Positions 19,889-26,421 of a DNA stretch of 26,421 nucleotides are shown piece by piece (position 1 is the first letter of the stretch; every line of letters begins with the position of its first letter). This DNA comes from Falciphora oryzae (lineage: Eukaryota > Ascomycota > Sordariomycetes > Magnaporthales > Magnaporthaceae). The notes below the pieces were generated by a model. The model was not told the origin of the DNA and searched no databases. It saw only the letters and a program-made list of their open reading frames with translations. The position numbers and the translations under genes were made by a program. The stretch covers positions 185,463 to 211,883 of the forward strand of contig JNVV01000049.1 of NCBI GenBank assembly GCA_000733355.1, in the 5' to 3' direction.

Positions 19889-21269
19889 AGGGCGCTGCGA
19901 GATTCGGCAGGATGTGGGGGCGTGGGAATTCGGACTAGATAAAACAGATAGATAATCCAGCTGCCTTAATCCTTTACTTGTTAAGTGGTGCAATAGAGAT
20001 GAAAGCAGTTTTGTGGCTAAGGGCTAACAGCGCCGCCCTCCGTCCATCTACTTTGGAGCTCCAGCCGCCACCGTGTCTTCGCGGGCGGCGAACCGGCGGC
20101 TGCCGAGTGTACGCGCCCGCCTGTGACTGTCGGAACATTTGGGCCTGGAGACCCAGCCAAAGGTGTACTAGGGGCCGCTGCCTCCAGTTCTGTTGGTGCT
20201 GCTTGTGACGATTAAATCGAGCTCCTCGGACGTCGCGATACGGGCCGAGAAAAGGACTAGGAGATTTTCCGAGAAAAACTCCGTATTTACCAAGCTAGAC
20301 GCTTTTTTAGATGATGCCTTAACAAGGTCGTGGCTAGGGCAATCAGTGTGTTTGGGCGTGTCTGGTCGCGCGATGGTACCCACCATTACCACATCGGAGC
20401 GGGGGCTGCGCAAGCCGGTAGCCGCAGACAAGCATGTCTGATGGAGAGCTCGGCAAAACCAACGGCAGAGCTGGTGGTTGTGCTTTTGCCGAAGTACAGG
20501 ATGCTGCACGTCTTTTAGCTAGTGGTGGATGTCCAGTTTCTGTTGCCAGGTGCCAGCCAGGGTTTCGAAAACGAGGTGGGTGGACAAAAAACAAAACGCA
20601 GTCGAGAACCGCGCGGCGGACTCCAGGCGGGACATCAGACTGGAGCAAGTGCCCGTCGTCTGGCGAGAATCCGATATATCAGACGAAGGCGGGCCCGTGC
20701 TTGGTCACAACGCGCCCGCCATCGCTGTGCCCCAAGCCTTATGAGGGCCCCTCCGCGTGTTGCAGTCAACAGATGCTAACATATCGTTTCTCTTTTTTAG
20801 GCAGTGCAACGGGTGTATGGGGAAACAACCTGGAGCCGAGCTCCCTTTTTGAAAGAACTCGGGTTCGATTACCGATCCGCACGCGGATTTCCGACCGATT
20901 CTCCAAAGTAAACCATCGGATTGGTTTCGTAACTGTTCACCCTCAGGGCTGGGCAGCGAGCTTTTTGCTACTATATGTTTGAACTTTTTATACCTACTGT
21001 CGAAGAAAGCAGCAGCACCAGAATTTATGCCACTGCCGATACCAAGCACTTGTCACGAAGGTGAACTGTCCGGCAAAGGCAAAGCCAAGCTTTCTATCAA
21101 TAAGGGCCTCGAAGGTTTGCTCCCCCGGCATGATCCTTGAAGATTGGGAGCGATGCTTTTTCTTAGCGCCCCGCAGACCATCTAGAAAACATTTCGGACC
21201 CGTCCGATGGAGGACTTTTCCAATGACGGGTGGGAATCTGAGCTATAATGCGCTTTTTAGAATGAATCC
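19889..21269. other. 1.4-kb stretch without a recognised gene
   Basis: Several ORFs of 70-180 codons overlap on both strands (for example 20434-20982 on the plus strand), none with motif, signal peptide or splice support. A tRNA-like GGTTCGATTACC near 20866 was checked and does not fold as a tRNA. Confidence 0.4.
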
Positions 21270-21320
21270 AAGGCTTTGTTCCGGCAGAAGAGATCGAACA
21301 GACGAAGAAAATTCTTCTTA
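21270..21320 (+). pseudogene. scrap of a PNP-type domain C-terminus
   Basis: One frame reads GFVPAEEIEQTKKILLT. The C-terminal edge of the PNP domain in the relic at 5451-7742 reads FVPAAEVEETKKASEIL. Sharing FVPA-E-E-TKK, with similar DNA, suggests a leftover of another PNP-NACHT gene. Upstream, no further part can be read with confidence. It ends about 20 bp before the left TA of the MITE, so an insertion may have disrupted it. Confidence 0.35.
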
Positions 21321-21338
21321 CGTGTGGATTAAATACTA

Positions 21339-21821
21339 CTTGTGCGGACTAAAAGCGTCTCGCACTCGATCGGCCCTTTGGGGATAGAGTGCGGCACGGC
21401 GACTTGTCGTTTTCCCCGCAACTTGTCGTTTTTTTGGAACATATTTCCCCATACAAATTAGCAGTAATTCAATGTACCCTCGCATCAGCACGTGCCACGC
21501 CCAATCCGCATCTATCCGCGGGCAACAAGCCCTGTTTGAAGCACAACCAAAGCCAGGCGTGCACTTACAAGCCGGCGTGCTTGCGCAAATCGTATTATTT
21601 TGCTGGCTGTATTTTATTAAATTAATTGCTGCTATTTGTAATAAGATAGACCTGGTTGGGCGGGTTACACGCTAATGCGAAGGTACATTGAATTACTGCT
21701 AATTTGTATGGGGAAATATGTTCCAAAAAAACGACAAGTTGCGGGGAAAACGACAAGTCGCCGTGCCGCACTCTATCCCCAAAGGGCCGATCGAGTGCGA
21801 GACGCTTTTAGTCCGCACAAG
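21339..21821. mobile_element. 483-bp MITE with perfect 140-bp terminal inverted repeats, TA target duplication
   Basis: The left arm (21339-21478) and right arm (21682-21821) are exact reverse complements over 140 bp by my base-by-base reading. They start CTTGTGCGGACTAAAAGCG and are flanked on both sides by TA (21337-21338 and 21822-21823). TA duplication and a simple terminus fit the Tc1/mariner-pogo (Fot1-like) superfamily. Each arm holds two ACTTGTCGTTTT units about 20 bp apart, likely transposase binding sites. The 203-bp interior has no transposase, so the element is non-autonomous. Perfect arm identity suggests a recent insertion or recent arm homogenisation. A related, older end lies at 3940-4111. 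Confidence 0.92.
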
Positions 21822-21882
21822 TACTGGTGATTATAACAAGCCCCAACATACAAAAGCTTTGGGTGTGCGTAAGCCAGGTGCC

Positions 21883-23010
21883 CTAGACTGGTGTTAATGC
21901 CGGCGATGGATCTTTCCTCGAGTTGGTGCTAGTGCTTTCCGCCCCAAAAATCTCCCTTAGCTTAGCCGCCGCGGAGCTCTCCCCCTGCGTGTCGTGCGAC
22001 GCCGGCCGTCCACTCCGGCTGCTCCGCGGCGTGCGCGACCCGGCGGCGGCGATGCTCGGCCGGCGCAGGAACGACGGGGCCGGCGGCGGCTGCGCCCCGG
22101 ACCAGATGATGCCGTCCTGGGCGGCGGTGGTGCCCCGGAGGGACGACGAGAAGTTGTCGGCCGGGGTGCTGTGGCAGGTGCAGGGCCGCTGGCGGACGAG
22201 GCAGGTCAGGTTGTTGAGCACGACGGCTTCGACCTGCAGCTTAATGCTGTAAACGACGCCCTTATACGTCGTCATAACGGCGAACTGCCTGCCCGAGTAC
22301 TGCAGCCCCATCAGGCTTAGGTCCAGCACGACGGTAAGGGCGAAAAGGCCGGCGAGCTGGCGCAGCGTACTACGCACGCGCCGGCCCTTGATGGCCTCTA
22401 TGGGCCGCAGGGCGCGCCGGGCCGCCACCACGTAAAGCGCCGAGATGGTGGTTTCCTGCAGCGTTAGCAGGCCCGTTTGCACGTTTTCTATGGCCGTAAA
22501 GACGGGCACGAGCGCGGCGCCGCGGGGCATGTTGCTCGCCAGCAGCACCGCGTTCGTCGGCACTTCGACTAAAAAAAAGGTGGCGGCGACGACGAGGGCG
22601 ACCTAGCGGATCGTTTCGGGCGCGCCTACGACGAGCGATAGGCGCGAGTACAGCACGACCGACTGGCCCGTTACCATTATCCAAAAGCCGACGCTACTAA
22701 TGGGTAGCATGGCTAGGTTGGGCGCTAGGCCGAAAAAGCGCAGTAACGCCGTCACTTGCCGCAGCGGGATGCCGAAGTTGGCCGCCGAGATGCTCCAAAA
22801 GTACAGGCCCGAAAAGCGCTTAAAAAACTGGAAAATAAAGATGGTCGTTTGCAGCGTGTTCCATAGCGACACCGACAGGAACCCGGCTATAACTATAGCT
22901 TCCGCGAAGGAAACTTTGTTGGTAATCGGTCCATCCTCGCCCACTATGATATTTTCGCGACTGGTGGTGCGCGACGCCAAGCCGGCGGCGACGAGCGCGA
23001 GTTCGCTCAT
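21883..23010 (-). pseudogene. DUF7703-like integral membrane protein with a single in-frame TAG
   Basis: From ATG at 23010 the frame reads 135 codons, meets TAG at 22603-22605, and continues open in the same frame to a stop at 21883-21885 (375 residues if read through). It contains several hydrophobic helices: AEAIVIAGFLSVSLW, LQTTIFIFQFF, GLYFWSISAANFGIP, GFWIMVTGQSVVLYSRLSLV before the TAG; VALVVAATFFLVEVPTNAVL, TISALYVVAARRAL, LAGLFALTVVLDLSLMG after it. The LYFWS, GQSVVLYSRL and PTN(A)VL blocks match the fungal seven-helix family DUF7703, of unknown function. A Trp commonly precedes the helix that starts right after the TAG, so TGG to TAG is the likely change. The C-terminal 90 residues are Ser/Arg-rich and cytosolic-like. 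It may be a recent pseudogene, or a gene needing mRNA editing at UAG. The region shares the TpA-rich codon use of the GH3 relic. Confidence 0.65.
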
Positions 23011-23744
23011 TAGGGAGTGGCGGAGGGAGCGAGGTGTGGGGGGCCGGCCGGGGGCGCCTGAGCTATATACCAAAGCAAATCTGTTTTCCTTTTTGTTCCC
23101 CCTCGTCAGCCTATAACCTACCTCGGATCGTTATCGGAAGAGGGGCCCAAACCGTGTCTTTTAGGGTTAGAATTTCGCCTGATATCGACGGCTCCGGCGG
23201 CTGCGACTCGCGGAGAAGCGGGATGCGTGGCCTACCGCCAGATGGCAGGGAGCAGGACAGGGAGACCCCGGCCGGCTTCGTCATGTCAGGATGGCCACCC
23301 GCACAGCGCTATCCTGGCAGTGTGGCACATCCTGTGTATGCGGGGCACCTGCACCGCTTGTCATTGCCATGGCCGTATCTAGGCTTTGTTAGTGGCATGT
23401 TTGTCGCTGCGGCCGTTGGCTAACAGCATCGCTCCCAACAGACGTCATGGCAGGCAAAGTAGGTTTGCAGGCCTCCTCAACAGGTGCTTCCCCATGACAA
23501 GGGGGAAATGAGTGTACAAGCAGCAGCAGCCCCCCTGGATAACCCGAGATATGCAAGACGAAGGCCGACAGTGGTGACGAGCGTAGGGCTTTCGGGAATG
23601 TGGAGAATAGATAGCTCCGGCTCATCACAGACGTAACGAACCATGAAATTGGGCAGGGACGCTGCGTGCCAGGGCACGCGTCAGGATTTTTGCAGCTATC
23701 GGCGATACGAGAAGTATCATGACAAGATCCCGCCGGCCTCTGGC
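23011..23744. other. gap between the DUF7703-like relic and the GH3 relic
   Basis: The first part is the 5' flank of the DUF7703-like gene; the rest is the 3' flank of the GH3 gene. No gene, repeat or RNA seen. Confidence 0.4.
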
Positions 23745-26136
23745 TCAGGCCACTGTGACGGTGGTGTTTACCCGGATGCGCGCGCTCGAAGCACCGACAA
23801 AGATCTGGAACTAGCCGGGCTCGACCACGTACTTCATCTCGTAGTCCCAAAGCCCCCATTCCTTGACGGGGAGGTCAATGGACACGGTCTCCGTCTAGCC
23901 CGCGCGCACCATCCCCTTCCAAAAGCCTCGGAGCTGTTTGTTCGGAACCGCCACGCTTAAAAGGAGGTCTCTAACGTAAACCTAAACGACATCCTTGCCG
24001 TCGCGGGCGGAGGGGTTCGTAACCTTAACGGTTACTGTAAGCGTGTCGGTTGGTAACAGCGTAGAGGAGGAGACGGCGAGATCCGAGTAAATGAAGTTGC
24101 TATAAGAAAGCCCGTATCCGAACTAAGGGTGGAACTAGTAATTAGCGGCAGAAACAAATACTGGCACGGGACGCAACACTAACCTCATAATACGGCAAAA
24201 GAAACGACAGCACGTAGTTTTGGCCGAAAACGAACGTTCCGTTAGGGAACTCGCGACCAGGCGAAAGGCTAGCTCGTCCAAAGTTCAAATAGTCGTAATA
24301 AACAGGAGTTGTTCCGACGTCGTAGGGGATAGCGACCGATAGCCTCCCGCTGGGATTAACGTCACCAAACAGGATGTCCGCCAGCGCATATCCACCCTCC
24401 TGCCCCTAGTAAAACATCTATACGAGGGCGCTTGCCTGGTCTGAAATTCACGGCTCGGTAACGGGCTTGCCCGAGCTGTACACAACAACAGTCGGTGTAC
24501 CCGAATCGATAACGGCCTTAACGAAACGTGGTATGGCGCCGACAAAACTAAAATCGTGCACGTCAATATACTCTCCCGTAGTAGCGTTAAAGTTCTGCCA
24601 TAGCTCGTCCTGGTCGCGCGACCAGGTCCCGACCACGACGACGGCGACATCGGCGTCTTTGGCCGCCGCCACGGCCGCGCCAAACCCAGCCTCGTCGTTA
24701 AACCAACGCTCGCAGCCCTACGCAAACGTCGCGCTGCTGCCTCCCGCCCCAACGGCGGCGCGGATCCCGTCGAACGGGGTAACGCCGCGCTCCATAGCTG
24801 TATAGATAACGTAATCGCCGTAATTAACGCACCCGTAGGCCATAGGGCCGACGACGGCGACCCGGCTGCTTTTAGGCAGCGGCAACAGGCTTTTGCGGGT
24901 TTTAAACAGCACGATGCTTTCGGCGTCGAGGTCGCGCGCGAGCTTGCAGTACTCCGTCGTATTAAGGTGCTGCGCGATTTCGTCGTCCGGTACGGCCGTA
25001 TACGGGTTTTCGAAAAGCCCGGCCTTGAATTTGGCGCGGAGCACGCGCGATACGGCTGTATCGATTACGTCGGCGAGGATCGTGCTGTTAGCTACTAGCT
25101 TCGGGATCAGCTCGAAGCTTTACCGGCCGCCGCCTATTTCGACGTCGTTACCCGCCGTAATGCTCTTTTTCGTAATGCAAACGTCGTCGGCGCGCGCGCA
25201 GACGTAGAACGCGTCCGCGAGCCGCGCCGTCCCGCCCGCGTCCGAAATAATATAGTTTTCAAACCCCTACTCGTTCCGCAGGACGCCCGTTGGGAGCCCT
25301 TTGTCCGCGACGGTCGGCACGCCGTCGTACGAGTTGTAGAACGACATAACGCTTCACGCGTCGGCGTCGAGGATAGCGCGCTTAAAGGCCGGCAAATACG
25401 TAGTGCGTAGCATACGCGGCCCTCCGTGGACGGGCGCCGTGTTAAGGCCCTGCTTGGGGGTGGCGAAGGCGGCAAAGTGCTTAACCATAGCGCTAACCTT
25501 CTCCTTTTGCATGGCCTTGACGTAGGCGTGGCCGTATTCGCCGGCCAAAAAGGCGTCCTCCGAATAGCACTCCTCGACGCGGCCGAAACGCAGCTCGCGC
25601 GCCAGGTTAACGACGGGCGCGAAAATCTAGTTAACCCCGATAGCGCGCGATTTGAGAACTATGGCGCGTGCCATTTCGCCGACCAGGGCCGGGTTCCAGG
25701 AGCAGCTATAGGCGATTGGGGAGTTGAAAATGGTAGCGTTGAAAGCCAGCAGGCCGTGGATGCCTTCGCTTTGGATAAAGGCCGGGATGCCGAGGCTGGT
25801 GTTGCGTACCAGGTGCTTTTAGGCCAGGCGCGCGCCCAGCGAGACGGTCTGGGGGGTTGTGTAAAGGCCGGTCCAAATGGAATTCGCCCGCTTCTCGGCC
25901 GTCCACGACAGGCTGCTCGAATTGAAAGAAGCATCGGTCAAATTAACGTAGCTGCGGATGTTTCCCTGTAAAAGCTGGGCCGTCTTCTCCTCGATCGTCA
26001 TCCGCCGCAGCAAATCGGCCACCCGGTCGTCAATGGTGGCGTTTGGATTCCGGTAAACAGCAAAGTCTGTGTCATTTCGACTGCCACGTCTGGAGAAAGC
26101 GCTGATTGGCGAAGCGGCTGCCAATGAAAGGGCCAC
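23745..26136 (-). pseudogene. full-length GH3 beta-xylosidase/beta-glucosidase relic, 13 nonsense codons, no frameshift
   Basis: Exon 1 runs from 26136 to 24184, a 49-bp intron follows (24183-24135, GTTAGT donor, CTAG acceptor), and exon 2 runs from 24134 to TGA at 23745: about 780 codons. Features in order: a truncated signal peptide (ALSLAAASPISAF), DDRVADLLRRMTIEEKTAQL, IPAFIQSEGIHG, AMVKHFAAF, the nucleophile region YIISDAGG, ADVAVVVVGTWSRDQDELW, NATTGEYIDV, YSSGKPVTEP, GDVNPSGRLSVAIP, FGYGLSY, and a C-terminal fibronectin-III-like domain (DGKDVV, VPNKQLRGF, MKYVVEPG). Intact relatives are secreted plant-cell-wall glycosidases. Nonsense codons lie at 25819, 25627, 25354, 25267, 25120, 24718, 24448, 24418, 24406, 24123, 23982, 23895 and 23811 (lowest base of each). 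The frame is otherwise kept throughout. No ATG precedes the protein: the first codon is GTG, directly after the CT tract of the promoter-like repeat. Confidence 0.92.
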
Positions 26137-26421
26137 GAGAGAGAGAGAGAGAGAGAGAGAGTATATTTAACGTCGTTATAGTCGGGATCTACCAGTCCCT
26201 GCCTCCCAGGGGGCATACGACGTGCTAGCGCTACCTAAGCTTGACACTAGGCTATATGTTGCTATCGAGGCGGCTAGCAAATTAAACCTTGGGGTAGGCC
26301 CAAGGCACACGGAGTTCAGGCCGCATTCCGGCGCTCCTTGTTAGTGAGCGGGCAATCGGCAGAAGGGGCGAATAAACGCCGGGGCGCTGTACGCGCTGCT
26401 GTTGGTGGTAGTGAAAGCTGT
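26137..26421 (-). promoter_or_regulatory. promoter-like repeat, copy 2 (inverted; cut by window end)
   Basis: Inverted copy of 16296-16575. The CT tract (26137-26161, 25 nt, read as GA on the plus strand) abuts the truncated GH3 signal peptide. The next 93 bp (26162-26254) are identical to copy 1, and more distal sequence diverges. It runs to the window edge and may continue. An ATG inside the repeat would open a frame that does not match the GH3 frame. Confidence 0.8.

Noticed and set aside
20860..20890. B-box-like GGTTCGATTACC suggesting a tRNA gene
   Set aside because: The T-arm pairs imperfectly, and no 5' acceptor strand or D-arm at the right distance can pair with the 3' side.
23745..26136. 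Alternative genetic code or general stop-codon readthrough to explain the GH3 stops
   Set aside because: All three stop codons occur at different expected residues, while intact genes in the same window use normal stops; nonsense mutation is simpler.

Overview
The window reads as nuclear DNA of a filamentous ascomycete, probably a sordariomycete. The basis is short introns of roughly 50-90 bp with GT donors, CTAAC/CTGAC branch sites and CAG/TAG acceptors, plus family content typical of Pezizomycotina (PNP-NACHT STAND proteins, LaeA-like methyltransferase, DUF4360 and DUF7703 proteins, GH3 glycosidase). It is gene-poor and accessory in character: a few well-preserved genes sit among relics whose damage is mostly C-to-T/G-to-A nonsense change, as repeat-induced point mutation (RIP) would produce.

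Layout. 0-4.1 kb: decayed DNA with an unknown helical relic, a 40-bp palindrome, a NACHT fragment (-), an unknown relic (-), a possible two-exon small gene (-), an unassigned GC-rich stretch, and the solo right end of a DNA transposon carrying four 19-bp repeats. 4.6-5.3 kb: intact secreted DUF4360 gene (+). 5.45-7.74 kb: a PNP-NACHT gene relic (+) that keeps two clean introns but has lost its 5' part and its C-terminal repeat domain. 8.1-9.7 kb: a multi-exon LaeA-like methyltransferase (-) whose last intron has lost its GT donor. 9.7-12.2 kb: nothing recognised. 12.2-14.1 kb: an intact 607-residue protein of unknown function (-), divergent from an epimerase relic (+, 14.1-14.65 kb). 16.3-26.4 kb: a block bounded by two inverted copies of a promoter-like repeat of about 280 bp ending in a CT tract. 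Inside it are a small secreted protein (+), an intact pepsin-like protein with altered active-site motifs (+), a 483-bp MITE with perfect 140-bp terminal inverted repeats, a DUF7703 membrane protein interrupted by one TAG (-), and a full-length GH3 glycosidase relic with 13 nonsense codons and no frameshift (-).

How the parts relate. There is no evident operon-like pathway or biosynthetic cluster. The secreted DUF4360 protein, the small cysteine-containing secreted protein, the pepsin-like protein and the former GH3 enzyme all belong to the secretome. The NACHT relics belong to fungal self/non-self (NLR-like) repertoires. The strongest structural signal is the inverted promoter-like repeat: one copy lies 6 bp before the ATG of the small secreted gene, and the other is fused through its CT tract to a GH3 gene that has lost its start codon. 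I found no convincing tRNA, rRNA or CRISPR array. All intron models come from reading splice signals and reading frame by eye.
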